Shown: positions 1 to 34,558 of the stretch, piece by piece
Layout: the number at the start of each line of letters is the position of its first letter
Position numbering within the stretch: position 1 is the stretch's first letter
Source: Antennarius striatus
Taxonomy: Eukaryota; Chordata; Actinopteri; Lophiiformes; Antennariidae
Assembly (NCBI RefSeq): GCF_040054535.1
Contig: NC_090796.1
Location: 14,845,501-14,909,500 of the forward strand
Direction of reading: 5' to 3'
DNA: 64,000 bases
Made by a program: the position numbers and the translations under genes
Notes under the pieces: model-generated
Databases searched by the model: none
Told to the model about the DNA's origin: nothing
What the model saw: only the letters and a program-made list of their open reading frames with translations

Positions 1-22058
<22,058 letters not shown>

Positions 22059-22074
22059 GTTGGCAGCCTACTGC
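22059..22074 (-). other. grin2c: Probable 5' UTR remainder of the first grin2c coding exon
   Basis: On the minus strand a pyrimidine- and C-rich tract ends in ATCCAG just before GCAGTAGGCTGCCAAC and the ATG at 22058. This looks like an acceptor, so the start codon probably sits in a second exon and the promoter with its non-coding first exon lies further right, not identified. The context CCAACATGG is a fair Kozak match. Confidence 0.4.
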
Positions 22075-22285
22075 CTGGATTTGGGAGTGGGGGGGGGGGG
22101 TTAGAGAGAAAGGAAAGAGAGAAAGTCAGACATACAAGCTGCTTTACTTTCATGATGTTTTTGACTCATAATCCGTCCTCCCATCCTTCTCTAACCCCCC
22201 CCCCTCCCAAACACACACCCCCCCTCACCCATCTGACCCTTTTTGTGCATCAGTGTTCGCCTGCATTTACACTCCTGTGTCATCC

Positions 22286-22292
22286 CTGCGTG

Positions 22293-22330
<38 letters not shown>

Positions 22331-22404
22331 TGTGTATGTGTGTGTGTGTGTGTAATCCTCCATAATCCCACCCCCAGTGTCATGACTGTAATCACCTCTC
22401 CATC

Positions 22405-22456
<52 letters not shown>
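22286..22456. repeat. Opposed (TG)n and (CA)n tracts
   Basis: A (TG)n tract at about 22290-22352 is followed on the same strand by a (CA)n tract at about 22409-22456, with only about 57 bases between. They are complementary and could pair as a hairpin. They sit just upstream of the grin2c start codon. Confidence 0.85.
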
Positions 22457-22457
<1 letters not shown>

Positions 22458-24833
22458 CAGACTACTGGATAACTACGACTCTTTAAAGGTAACTGTCTCC
22501 CTTCCACACCTCTGTTGTAAAGCGACGGTGAAGGGGTCACGACCTCCTGCGGTGACCCCTGATGTTTCATTGACCTCTAGCCTCACCTCGGTTCCACTTT
22601 TGCTCCTGACAGACCCGATCCATAATTGCTAGGACACTTCGAACATAAGCACATGTCATAGCTGGGGATGCAACGGCGTCAGCGATATCCTCCATCTGAG
22701 CCGGGTATCTTCGGCTTCAAACTGCTCCACAGAGGATTGTTGAGCTCAGCTCTGCTGCCGGTGGCGGGGGGTGGGGGTGGGGGGGGTACAGAAATACCTG
22801 GCAGGTGTGAATCCACTCCAAACTGTGAGACTCAAGGACCAAATCTTAACAAAGCTAAAGATGCGTTTTGAGCAGTGTCATCTGCATAGAGGGATATAAA
22901 CCTGCCAGGAGAGACTCGGTTGTGTTGGAGGGGCTCAGAAATAAAGTGTGAGGTTCCCCCCACGTGGATTTTTACTCCTTGTAGAAAGCACCTTCCTACA
23001 TCTGACACCTTTCCTTGTTGTAAGTCTTTCTCATGCACGGATCTCTTTATTTGTCTCTGCTGAATCATTACATCTTGATGTGAACACAGAGCAGCCGTTA
23101 GCCCACCACCCACTTGCGCTAAGTGGAGAGTAAAAACAAACAAAGCCCCCCCCCACCCCACCCCCATGCAGAAAAATCCTAAGAGGAACAGATTCCCAGT
23201 GGCAGATATGTGACAAACAACGTACGATTAAGGTTTTGATGATCGGCGCGATGGATCGCAAGGTGAAATTTACCTGCAGCCAAAGCAGAAAACGCGTCAA
23301 ACTCTTATTTTACGGCCTCATATTTGGTTCAGTTTACAACCTGGGAGTTACAGAGTTGGATTACTATTATGTTCAGAGATGATTCATGTCCTCTGGCTTG
23401 TCGAGTATTGTAGCTTTGCATTATTATAGTCTGGATCAGAATAGGTTTGTATGCCGGACAGATTGATAACCAAGCTGCAAAAAAGTACGTGAGCAGTTTC
23501 CCTGTCTGGCAGGTATTTGGAGGATTATTATTTAGAGACTCTTGGACACTGGTTGATATTTTTACAGCTATTCTTTTATACTGAGCAGTTGGTACAGCAG
23601 TGGGTGCATGCATTCAGAACCACACATTCTACTGCTGCACTGCCGCTAATCCTTATGAAGGAGAATTTGTTGAGTCAAATCCCAGCGTGGTTGATGCGTC
23701 CAAAACGTTCCAGGTTAAGAAAAGGTAATAACTCCAAATATTAAGCCTCACAGAGCGGAGCGGTGGAGGGAGAGGAGATAGAGAACAGACCAGTGCTGAC
23801 CGGGTGGATCATACAACTGGAGGTCGGCGGGTCAAGTGTTGGGTTAACGGTGTAATCTCTGGAAAAAGCCAGCATTATGTGCCTCAGATTAGCAGCCCGT
23901 GGGTATGAGTGGGGGTTGGTGGGGCTGGGATGCTCCAGATTAGCAGCAATATACCGGTGATTACGCTGTAGAAAGGATGAGAGGACGAGAGGGATGAGCA
24001 GAATGTGTTGCATCTTAATTCAAATCTCACACAAACAATAATCAGCTGGCTGCCGTCTTCCTATTGGCTGGCCAGAGAGATAAACAGGGAAAACAGCTGC
24101 GATCGCGCCGTCATTAAATCCTGCATCCATGCATTTATTTATTGGCATTCGTGTTTGCAGGTCAACGCAGGACATTGGCTCGAGAGGCCATGTTGATGAT
24201 GTCATCATCATTGTGTCCCGAGAACTGGAGGATTCGATGAAAGATGAAGCTTGAAAAGCAGAAAAGAGGCTGTTTCCAAACATTGTTTTGAATTTATGAT
24301 GGATCGTGGCTGATTCATAAGCAGAGCATCCACTATCGTAACCATGACGATAAAGATTCCCCGATCCTAAGATTCCCTTCAAAAAGGTGGAGCTACCGCA
24401 CTTTCTACAAAGCATGACCAGAACAAGTTGGATCATTATGAAAATAATGAAGAAACCTGTTTGACCACATGCTCAGCTAATGCTAATCAGCGTGCTACAC
24501 CTGTTCAAGCATCAACATGCCTTCTGGGACGTATAGTCTCTACTTAGCTGTTATATGATCGGCCCCTATAGAGTCCCCAGGGGCGTGCGAGGAAATGAGC
24601 AGAGATGATGTAGTTGATGGAATATGCATCACCGCCAGGGAATTATCAACACGTCTGACATGAACCTTCATTTTTCACAGCACCATCAGAACTGATTGCA
24701 TTAATCAGCGCGCTTAAGATAATGGTTAGCATTAAGATACAGCGTCGTCTCATCAACAGGGTTGCAGCGGAAGCGCTCTGGCAGGTTTTCTATCTGACAT
24801 CCAGCCACTAGAGGCAGCAGTGATCACCCATCC

Positions 24834-24965
24834 AAACATCCATTTTCTTGTCTCTAGCCACTTTTTTTCCACCCAAAGGTGAAAAGCAGGATACACCCCG
24901 GACAGGAATTGAACCCAGAACCTTCTTGCAGTGCGGCAACAGCGCTATACCCACCGTGCAACCAG
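24834..24965 (+). repeat. Dispersed fish repeat fragment (LINE-tail-like)
   Basis: It begins with CATCCATTTTCTTG and ends with GAACCCAGAACCTTCTTGC followed by a degenerate GGCAACAGCGCTA segment. This is the familiar order of a very common teleost repeat that I associate, with limited confidence, with L2/Maui-type LINE 3' ends. No coding part is present. Confidence 0.5.
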
Positions 24966-26364
24966 TTTGCAAACAATTTTGCCTTGAGGATCATAACGTA
25001 TGAGGCGTGGACGTGGACGGACTCCTGTTTGGACGTCAACGGGACGGTTGAATGAACGAAGCTCTTCCATCTCCCTCTCCTGAAGCCATCATTAGTCTCT
25101 ATCTCTAACAGTCACGCATGTGACAGTGAACGCATCGCAGTCGGAGCACGGAAAATCGTCCAGCTAACCTGTCCTCCATTCCTCCACATCCTCCATGTGG
25201 ATAAATTGTGGTTGACAGGCTGATCGGTAGCCACATGTCCCTAACGCATACAAGCAGCCAATAAACATACAAACATGATTAAATGTCTGTGTCATGCTTA
25301 ACCCGTGAGCTTATTGCCAAACTCATCAGATGCTGAAACATACATTCATCATAATTAGGGGTTTTAACTGCCAGCGCTTCTCTGCGGGTTCCTGCTCCCA
25401 CATGGAAAGACTTGACAGCTTTACAGGAAATCGTTGCTAGCCAGGCGTGGCGTTTAATGTAAGTGGCGCTGACGGCACAAGGGCGTTTTCTAGATTGGCA
25501 CTGTCCCGCTGCCGATCAAGCGTGAAGCCGGTGACACCCAATCTGCTGCCGCACCTGCTTCAGACGGGCAGCGGCGGGCCTCAGATACATACATGAAACG
25601 GTGCGTTCAATTCACGTCTTCACTCGTGTGCTTTCAACCATTTCCGACTGGTGAACATAAATCAATGTCTGCTTTATGCGGAGTGGGGCGCACATGAGAT
25701 TTGGACAGTCGCTTCATTGGAAAAAAATAGTTTTGAAGCTCAGAGAGGTGTTTGGAATTTTGCGTCGGAGATATATGGGTCTTCTCTTAATTACCCATCA
25801 GCCTGCATATTTGTGCTCACAACCGCTGGTGTGTAGAACTCTAATGTTGTCCCATGATATATTCAAATTGAAGATGTTCGCGTGAGGAGATGAAAGTAAA
25901 AACACTACAATATACTTCAATAATCAAAAAGAAACTGCCGCTTCAACAGTGAACCGTACGACAAAGAAGAGTCCGATGTTTCAGAAAACAGGGATTCAAG
26001 TCACTGATATTATTGGGAATCATGAGATAAATGACTGAGGGCCCCTGGGGAGCCACCGGGCATGCACCTGTGCACCTACACAAACTGGAGCAGTTTGAAA
26101 GACTCCCAAATCCAAATGAAGGAATCAAGATGCAGAATTCATTTTGCATGATATAAAAACGTCAATCCTGCATCTCAGAGCCACTCAACTCTCCATCCTT
26201 GCAGAACAGGTAAGTTCCATTCAGGTGTGACCGAGGGACCCTGAACCACAGGTTGGGAAAACCCTGGTCTGTGGTACTGCGAAGCGTGCAGCTTAAAACA
26301 AATAGGATGCATGCAATATCATGCATGCATTCATAATATACATGCATGCAAGTGTGGAAGGACT

Positions 26365-26367
<3 letters not shown>

Positions 26368-26443
<76 letters not shown>
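26368..26443. repeat. (CA)n microsatellite
   Basis: About 76 bases of uninterrupted CA on the plus strand in the grin2c/rgs9 interval. Confidence 0.95.
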
Positions 26444-26444
<1 letters not shown>

Positions 26445-26907
26445 TTACAGTACTTCCTGTTAAAGTGGCAGCTGACTGTTCTGTTTCTGTCAGCAGCAGA
26501 TGGAAGCTTCTCTCGAGGAAACTCTTCACTTACAAAAACTGACAGTATGACTGCTCTCACACTGCGTATCCACTCACGAACACCCCCCCCCTCATGAGCT
26601 CCTTATCCTGGTCTCCTCTATGTATACTCCACATCTGCCCCCTCCCACCCCCCATCCTCCCTGTAAAGTTTTAATTCCCCTCAGAGGACAGAATCAGAGT
26701 GACAGACGTACCTGTGCTGTCTGCCGTCATCCAGCCTGAACTCTGGCTGCTCCATCCGCCCCCCCCCCAGAACGTCTTTCCTGGGTTTTCACCTCCTCTC
26801 TCCTCTCTCAGCACCTGTAGGAGTTCTCATTCAGTCCTCCTTGTGAGAGTAAGGGGGAGGGAGGGCTATCGGCGTTTCTTTGGCGGCTCTGGATGTCTGC
26901 ACACACG

Positions 26908-27304
<397 letters not shown>

Positions 27305-30095
27305 CATATGTGAATAGACCCACTGTGTTCAGCTCCCTGTCGGTATCCCTTCAGGCTCCCCGCTGCTGGATGATGAAGAGGAGGAGAAGAAGAAGGAGTG
27401 ATGCCTCGTCAGTGGAGGAGCACTAACACTTCAGCGTCTCCCTCCCCCTCCCCCCCCGTTTCCACCTCCTCCTCCGCCTCCCTTTTCCTCTCCCTCCTCG
27501 GGTGCAGGAGACACGACAGATCCATGGGATGTTAGGGGCAGCTGGAGGAGGAGTAGGAGGAGGAGAAGGAGGAAGAAGGGTCCGGCACACGTCTCAGCAT
27601 CCTCTGAGCAAAAAAGTTTATCCCTCCTCAGGTCTAGTTTTCAGCACCTGTGGGTGACGGCTAGCTCCCCTCCCGGAGGAGGAAAAAGGATGAAAAAGGG
27701 AGGAAGAGGAGTCAGGATGCCCTCTTTGGCGTGTGGATCCAGATGTTGGGATGATGGGAGCGTCGGGAACGCGTAGAGGGCAGATGGTCTGGAGCCGGGA
27801 GGCGACGCACTAGCAGGTCCACATCCTGTTGCACTGATTCCTTTTTTTTTTTTTTTTTTTTTTAATTCCACCAGAGTTCCTCTCTCACCCTCACCGTTTG
27901 CTCTGCCACGCATCCGCCAACGTTGTCACACCAGTAATCCCTCTTTCCATTTCCTCTTTAACTCCATCTTTTCCTTATCTCTTTCTATCTCCTCTCACTC
28001 CATCACAGCAGGGGCTGCATGTGAGTCCTGATAATAATGGTGTGAGGATTTAGCCTGCCTCCCTTCCTCTCCTCCCTCTCACTCACTTCAGTGCAAAAAA
28101 CCCTCCTCCTCCTCTTCTTCCTCCTCCTCTCCCAGCCTGTTTGTGCTCCCGTATACTCAGTATAATTCACCTTCAACCCATCACGTACCTTACCTTCCTT
28201 TCCTTAATTCACCTCAGTGTCTCGCTCCCTTTTTCCTGCCTTTTTTTCCCTTTATCAACTCTGCCAAAATGAGCCTCATAAATTTTTTTTTTCCAGTCAG
28301 GACCCCGGAGGCTCTGTCCGTTGTTTCTCAGTGTGAATCCATTTTTATGCAGTCGAAGAGCAAAACAAACATCCCGTTCTCTTTGGACTACACAAGCCAG
28401 AAGATGTGAAGCACAAATATTAAAAATGAACCTGATCCATCGGAAGAGGATTCCGACTATTTTCATCACTGAGGACTTGAAGCAACGACGTTAGAGGGAC
28501 AGCAACATTCCAACAGGTTATCGTAGCTGCAGAATGTCCCTCAGCAGCAGCTGAATGTTCTTCTCTTTACTTTTTGATGTTCTCTTGTTGGACCTGGTTG
28601 GGTTACAACATCAGGAAGAAGTGTTGAGTTCTCAGAACCTGTTTAAAGCGTTTATTGTGACCCATGTTGACCAGGGGGGCACGTGACTTTAAATGGGAGG
28701 TGGTGGCGGTGGATGGTACGGTAAAAACAGATAATAAATGAACTAAACTTGATGTTTATGACCAAATTCATTCCTAACTGTAATCATTTCACAACATTAA
28801 CCAAAGGATGATGGTGGACCGCTAAGAACACGCTAACTGTCTGGGTGATTTAGTTCAAAGGACTGGCTTGGATTTCAATTTGCATCATGGGAAATGTAGG
28901 ATTTCTTTCCCCCAGTGTTGTAAAGCTGTAATAATCAAGTCTTCACATTACTTCATGTCTCATATTCAACAGTTGTGATAAATGAATCCCCGATTCCAAA
29001 TTCATAAATGTGAAGGTTGACGGCGTTTCTCTCTTTGATTTCATTGCAAATAAATATCTGAGTTTCACAAAAAGATTTTTTATTTTTTTTGATGCAGAAA
29101 CATTTTCAACAGTTTGACGACGCAGACGTGACATTAAAAAAATCCAACAACAATTTTCTTTATTTGAGTTAAATGGTTCCAAAGAATAAATCCCAACAGA
29201 AATCAATTAAAAACAAGTCCTTGAAATGACGTTCTCGTTTCTCGTCTGCGGTTATTTGCAGCTTTTAAAATGGAGTGAATCGACGATGAAAAGTCACAAA
29301 CAAACCGACAGTCAGAACATTTATTCTGGATCATCGACAAGACAAACACTCGCCAGAGGAAGCCGAGAACAAACACAACAAACCGGAACGTGCTACACGC
29401 ATACGAATGTGTGTCCCGGATCGAAGCGCCGCCAACGGACACAGTTGAGAAGTCATGACCGCAATCGTGTCGACATGCATAACACAAGCGTGTGTCTGCA
29501 GAGTGTGAGAGAGGAAGGTCTGATTGCCTCCTCCTCCTCCTCCTCCTCTTCTCCATCCCTTCACGGTTTGTTTGTGACAGAGAACCAAACAGTTTTGCTT
29601 CTTTCCTTTTTTTTTTTTTTTTTTTTTTTCCCCGCTGTGGGACAGGTGTAGTTTCAGAGAACGGTTAGCTTTAGCATCTCCTCCAGCAGAAACTGTTGTC
29701 TTCTCGTCTCACTATGCAGCTCGGTCAGGTGACGAGCCTTTTAACGCACGCTATAAATAAAGGCTAGTGTTAAAATAAGGTGTTTGAGATGTGAGCCGTG
29801 TGACTCAGGCGTCTATATTTGTAGGTGCAGAGTGGATACAGTCGAACCTCTGATGAATGGAAGCAGACGATAACGCGCAGATGTTCCAGAGGATCTCAGC
29901 AGCTGGATGAAGTAAAGCAGTCCGTGTGTGTGTGTTTCCGAAACCGGAATCCACAGATTAACTCTGATTTAGTCGGCGTGTTTGGCTTCTGGCACAAAGG
30001 AAATCATTCATTCCACAATTTGAAGTGTCATCTACCCAAAATATTTGGATCCGCGTTTGAACACATCCATCTTTTAGTAGATCTACAGCCTTTTT

Positions 30096-30595
30096 GGTGA
30101 CGAGTCTGCTGGAGCCTATCCCAGCGTGCTATAAGGGAAAAAAATCAATCAATCAACCTTTATTTATATAGCGCTTAATCACATCATCAGACATTTCTAA
30201 GCGCTTTAACAGAAAAAGAAACCCAACAGAACCCTCCAGAGCAAGTATAAGCAACGGTGACAGGGGAAAAATGCCCTCATTGAGGAAGAAACTGCGGGCA
30301 GGACCCAGTCTCTGGAGGACGTCATCCACCTTGACCAGTTGAGTGGGCAAGGAAATATACAAGGGATAGAGACAGGGCAAGGCGGGGTACACCTCGGATG
30401 AGACGCCAGCTCATTACTGCAAAAGATAAACACCTAAGGACAATTTGGAACAATTTGGTTCTCCAAGGAGAACCTGGAGAGAATCCACGCAGACACGGGG
30501 AGAACACGAAAATACGAAAAGGAATCGAACCCAGAACCTTCTTGCTTGTGAGGCAACGGCGCTACCTGCTGCACCACTGTTCTACCCCCCACAAT
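30096..30595 (+). repeat. LINE-tail-like fish repeat interrupted by a second repeat
   Basis: The left part (GGAGCCTATCCCAGCG, to about 30135) and the right part (from about 30379, GGCGGGGTACACC, then ACGGGGAGAACACG, AATCGAACCCAGAACC and the terminal CTACCTGCTGCACCACTG) are consecutive segments of the same common teleost repeat. The intervening 240 bases begin ATCAATCAATC and contain TTTATTTATATAGCGCTT, the signature of another dispersed fish repeat. Confidence 0.55.
30136..30378 (+). mobile_element. Nested short interspersed repeat (TATAGCGC type)
   Basis: It starts with an ATCAATCAATCAA run and contains TTTATTTATATAGCGC, a facing GCGCTTTAAC, and a degenerate GAAGAAACTGCGGGCAGGACC segment. 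I know this order from a dispersed teleost repeat but cannot name it securely. It splits the surrounding repeat. Confidence 0.5.
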
Positions 30596-32096
30596 TAGAA
30601 TCATCATCATTTATCAAGATCCACTCCCAACAGCGGATCATATCTTCTATCACACATCTTCCCCTCCAGTTATTTTATGACTAATTGACTAAAAGGGTCA
30701 CAAAAAGACAAATAGAAGAGAATCATGAATCCGCTCCTTCACGCCCTGCTCTTCTATCAGTTTGATTCGATCCCGTCTGATAGCTCCAGCCTATCAGACG
30801 TAAATCTATCTAACAGAGGCGAACAATCGGACACCGTCCTAGCCGGAGGCGGCGGTTTCCGTGCCGCTCATTCGGTGCGATGCGTCACCCTGTTTGGTCT
30901 TTGCACCGTTGTTCAACTCTATAAATCTCATTAAAGCACATCCAGACTGGAGAAGATGCAAAGTTTGACTGCGTCCGTGAGCAACACGCCGCCACGTCAG
31001 CAGAGCTAAAACCAAGAGGTCACATGATCTCACCCTGCAGGCGGCAAAATCACTTTTTATCTATTCTTGGGTCAACTTATCTCCAAACGCTTCCTGCAAG
31101 TATTTCTGTTGATCAACTCCACCTCCACCCAGGCTCCACCCAGCACCCACCTGAGCACCGACCCCATCGTCCTGCGTGGATCTGGCTGCTATCATCACTC
31201 CCCAATCTCCCTCTCTGTGGAGGCTTAACTCTGAGCAGGGAGGTGATGAGGCGAGGCCCGGCATAAACCGTGCTGCTGCGCCGCGTCCTATCAATAATCT
31301 TACAATAATCTGAACACACATACAAAAATAACCCCAATAACCCCAAATTCATGTCAACCCACACTGGGCAACCACACAGCATGGGTGGACGCCCGGCCCG
31401 TCTTTGGCTGAAAAGACAGTTAATGATTCAGATCCATCTAAGAGTTGATAAAAGCTTCAGAAAGATGAAGGGCAGCGGCGGAGAGGGTCCACAAATAAAG
31501 ACAAAGCATCAAAACCCTCCGAAGGGCTGCCTGATTATAAAACCCTCCATTTTAAAGGTGCAGTTGGTGTGTGTTTGTGTATGTATGTGTGTGAGGACAG
31601 ACAACCAGAATGAACAGACAAAGGAGCGGCACAGGGTAAATAAACTCCATCAGCTCATATTGGAATGCGGCCATCGGGCTGAATGCAGATTTGTGATTAG
31701 CCCACATTTGGGATATTTTTGTCGCCTGGTGTGTCGCAACAGGACAGTTTGCCCCCCGGCGTGGGTTAAAATACAACGTCCTCAGGGGCGACTGGTGATG
31801 TCTCTAGCCCCCGGCCCGCACACCTTTCCCAGAATTCAGTCTGCCTGTCCAGATCTCCATCTCCTCCTCCTCCTCCTCCTCCTCCTCCTCGTTCTAAAGA
31901 CACACTTTGAAATTAAAAATAGCTGGAGAGCAGAGCGACATGAAAAGTGTCAGATCCATAAATAAATTGGTTCTTTGTGCTCCTTGTTTGAGGCGAGCTG
32001 ACATTTCAAAGCCTGCCAGGTATTAATACCATTTCTCACGAGACAAAGATTGTACGCGTGGGTGTGCATAAGTGTGTCTCCTTATGTGTGTATTCA

Positions 32097-32133
<37 letters not shown>

Positions 32134-32575
32134 AACCACGTGTGTGTCGGCGCATGCTCTCAGATCTTGCCATTATGTTCCTCTACCTGACATTCTGACA
32201 CCGTCAAATTACTGTTTCGCTCTTGCTTTCATTTTAAACGTGTTTCAAGTTAAGGTGGTGTTAGCACCCCCCAAAATTGATATTAGCCCCACACACCCCC
32301 AAATGGAAGAGGACGTCTTTGTCTTTTTTTTTGTCAGTTCTAATGTTCTTAGCAGATCCTGACGGTAAAACTTGGAGTCGGAGTCAGAGAAAGGATCTGA
32401 AGATGATTCTTCTGACTGAGGAGGACACAGGTTCTACCAGTTAAAGCTGCTCATTCAATAAAACAATCAATAAAATCAGTCATTTATTCATATCAGAGCA
32501 TCTTTATTTGTGTTTGTAAATTCATTGATGTTTGACTCTTGGGTTTTGCTGCCAACCGTCTTTATGTGACTTTTG

Positions 32576-32579
<4 letters not shown>

Positions 32580-32617
<38 letters not shown>

Positions 32618-32634
32618 ACACACACACACACACT
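32580..32634. repeat. (CA)n microsatellite
   Basis: About 55 bases of CA with one interruption (AATCA), between grin2c and the unknown paired frames. Confidence 0.9.
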
Positions 32635-33225
32635 GTACTAGAATCTGATCGGAATTTTCTACTTCTGTCAGGTAAAATTTAGATTTCATGACAGCTGCTC
32701 TAATTAATCTCCAGCTGTTATCATCTTGTGATCAATATCTGTTATCACCTGGTGATCAATAGCTTGGCAGCATCTGTAAACCACGTTTCAGTTAAAGGAT
32801 GATGAGGAAGATTGTTTGTGACACCTGGTGAACAGTGTCTTCAGTATTTGTAGGCTCACTGCTGATGGAGTCCACCAGCGGTCCTGGTCACATTATCACT
32901 ACTGCAGCGCCCCCCAGTGGTCAATCACCGACAGCACGAGTGGAGGCTGGGGCAACGGTTTTAATGAACGGTTTCACGTCATGGCTGTGACGTCAGACAA
33001 ATCCAATCACAATGCCTAACGTTCTAGAACATATTCTACATTCAAAGTGAGATGAAACATCATATGAAATATAAAATCATGAACTCATCATGAATCATAC
33101 GAAAGATGATCTCTTTTTACATCGGGGGGAAAAACATGCATGAGTTCCGTCGATTAAAATTATTGTGATAGTCACAGCCGGAAATTATTGTCAATCTAAC
33201 GTCTAACTTTATTTAAAATTTTGTA

Positions 33226-33310
33226 TTAATTTAATTTAATTTAATTTAATTTAATTTAATTTAATTTAATTTAATTTAATTTAATTTAATTTTTAATTTT
33301 AAATTTTAAA
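33226..33310. repeat. (TTAAT)n pentanucleotide repeat with AT-only flank
   Basis: At least 12 units of TTAAT followed by an AT-only palindromic stretch (TTTTAATTTTAAATTTTAAA). It lies just downstream, in the minus-strand sense, of the unknown frame ending at 33416. Confidence 0.9.
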
Positions 33311-33318
33311 AAAAAATT

Positions 33319-33390
33319 TGGAGGTGGGAGGAAGCCGGAGAACCCGGAGAAAACCCATGCAAACACAGGAAGAACATTCAAACACAGCGT
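33319..33390 (+). repeat. Fragment of the common LINE-tail-like fish repeat
   Basis: GGAGGAAGCCGGAGAACCC-type sequence followed by AAACCCATGCAAACACAGG. It is the middle segment of the repeat also seen at 24834 and 30096, in the same orientation. Confidence 0.5.
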
Positions 33391-33415
33391 AGAACGGGAC
33401 TCAAGACTTCATTTA

Positions 33416-33826
33416 TTAATTTATCAGCCAAACACAGGGGTTGATCTGTCTCTTCAGACAACTCATCAGAGTCTCGACCACCATTTCGTAAATTAAAGTC
33501 TTCCTGGTCAGCAGCAGGAGTTGCACTGTCTTTTTGTTGCCCCTCTGCTGACACAACTTTTTGCGGACAGCTTTGGCGGTCCTTTTGGCGCTGGTCGTCT
33601 CCAGTGGGATGTTCCACTCTTGGATTTTGTTGACAAGCATCTCTGTCAGCGATTTGCTGATGTCCAAGATGTCCGCTTTAGGGATGGCTTCATGTTTGAA
33701 AATCTTGCAAACAACGGCAGTCGCGATGCGATAACACTGATTTTTCAGGTCTTCAGGTGACGGTACCTTGACCTCGATGGTCTCTGTTGGCGATTCCATC
33801 TCCTCTGCTGTGCTTTGCTTGTGCAT
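33416..33826 (-). CDS. Unknown small protein, paralogue of the frame at 33913-34431
   Basis: I do not recognise this protein. The start at 33826 is chosen because MHK and its context TGTATGCACAAGC are shared with the neighbouring paralogue; the frame itself is open upstream to 33970. The product would be 136 residues, acidic at the start (MESPTETIEVK) and then a mostly helical-looking region with CKIFKHEA, DILDI, KAV.KKL, TVQLLLLT and LIY.MV.ET in order. Over about 110 residues some 57% are identical to the upstream copy by hand alignment. No signal peptide or membrane segment is evident. An AATAAA overlaps the stop codon. It may be a single-exon gene, an exon of a larger gene or a decayed duplicate; conservation of protein and not only DNA between the copies argues for real coding at some time. 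Confidence 0.5.
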   Translation of the reverse strand: MHKQSTAEEMESPTETIEVKVPSPEDLKNQCYRIATAVVCKIFKHEAIPKADILDISKSLTEMLVNKIQEWNIPLETTSAKRTAKAVRKKLCQQRGNKKTVQLLLLTRKTLIYEMVVETLMSCLKRQINPCVWLIN

Positions 33827-33912
33827 ACACCAGAGTCTTCTTTTGCTTTGAAAACACGTCAAAGAAAAATACGGCAGTTTTACATCAGAGACTTTTCTTT
33901 GTGAAGTCACTG

Positions 33913-34431
33913 TCACCCGTGATCTCTCTTCGACCTGCAAAAGATGTTGAAAAGATAACTGACGACCCAAACAAACGGGTTGGTCTTTATCTTCAGATAA
34001 CCCATCATGGTCTCGATGACCATTCCGTAAATTAAACTCCTCGTGGTCAGCAGCAGTAGTTGTACTGTCCCTTTGCTGCCCATGTTTTTGCTCAACTTTT
34101 TCTGGACAGCTTTGGCGATCTTTTGGGCGTGCACAACATTTATCTTCAGAACGATGCTCGACTCTTGGATTTTGGCGACGAGCAACTCGGTCAGCAATTC
34201 GATGATGTCCAAGATGTCTGGGATAGGAACGGCTTCATGTTTGAAAATCTTGCAAATGAACAAATTCAAAATGCAATAACAATGATTTTTCAAGTGTTCG
34301 GGTGGCAGCGCAGTGAGAACTTTGCTGGTTTCTCCTCCTTCTCTGCAGACTACCGCCTCATGACTGACCTCAATAATCTTTTTTGGCAATTTCATGCCCA
34401 GGCATCTCCAGCATTTTTCTCGCTTGTGCAT
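33913..34431 (-). CDS. Unknown small protein, upstream tandem paralogue
   Basis: A 172-residue frame that opens with MHK and shares the blocks LKN.CY, CKIFKHEA, DILDI, KIQE, AKAV.KKL, TVQLLLLT, LIY.MV.ET and NP.VW, in order, with the frame at 33416-33826. A cysteine-rich basic start (MHKREKCWRCLGMKLPKK) differs from the copy. After the shared VW block it continues for about 18 residues (SYLFNIFCRSKRDHG); a possible acceptor, CATCTTTTGCAG, lies there, so the two units might be exons of one transcript. It begins about 120 bp downstream of the likely rgs9 long-form poly(A) signal, on the same strand. Function is unknown and I assign none. Confidence 0.5.
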   Translation of the reverse strand: MHKREKCWRCLGMKLPKKIIEVSHEAVVCREGGETSKVLTALPPEHLKNHCYCILNLFICKIFKHEAVPIPDILDIIELLTELLVAKIQESSIVLKINVVHAQKIAKAVQKKLSKNMGSKGTVQLLLLTTRSLIYGMVIETMMGYLKIKTNPFVWVVSYLFNIFCRSKRDHG

Positions 34432-34552
34432 ACATGAGACTGAGACATGAGAGCGTTCTTGTACTTATTCATACACTAACACTTCAAAGACATCAAAGTA
34501 AAAAAAATGAGTCAATGTAACGCGTAACATCAAAGACATCAAAGCCAGTCAT

Positions 34553-34558
34553 TTTATT
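34553..34558 (-). promoter_or_regulatory. rgs9: Likely poly(A) signal of the long rgs9 transcript
   Basis: AATAAA on the minus strand about 985 bases after the stop codon of the RGS9-2-like form. It is the best placed signal before the unknown frames begin, so the 3' UTR would run from 35542 to about 34535. Confidence 0.5.

Noticed and set aside
27370..27620. Purine-rich segment considered as the non-coding first exon of grin2c
   Set aside because: It has some 5' UTR-like features (GAG/GGA runs, a few CG), but no clear promoter or donor could be joined to the acceptor near 22075.
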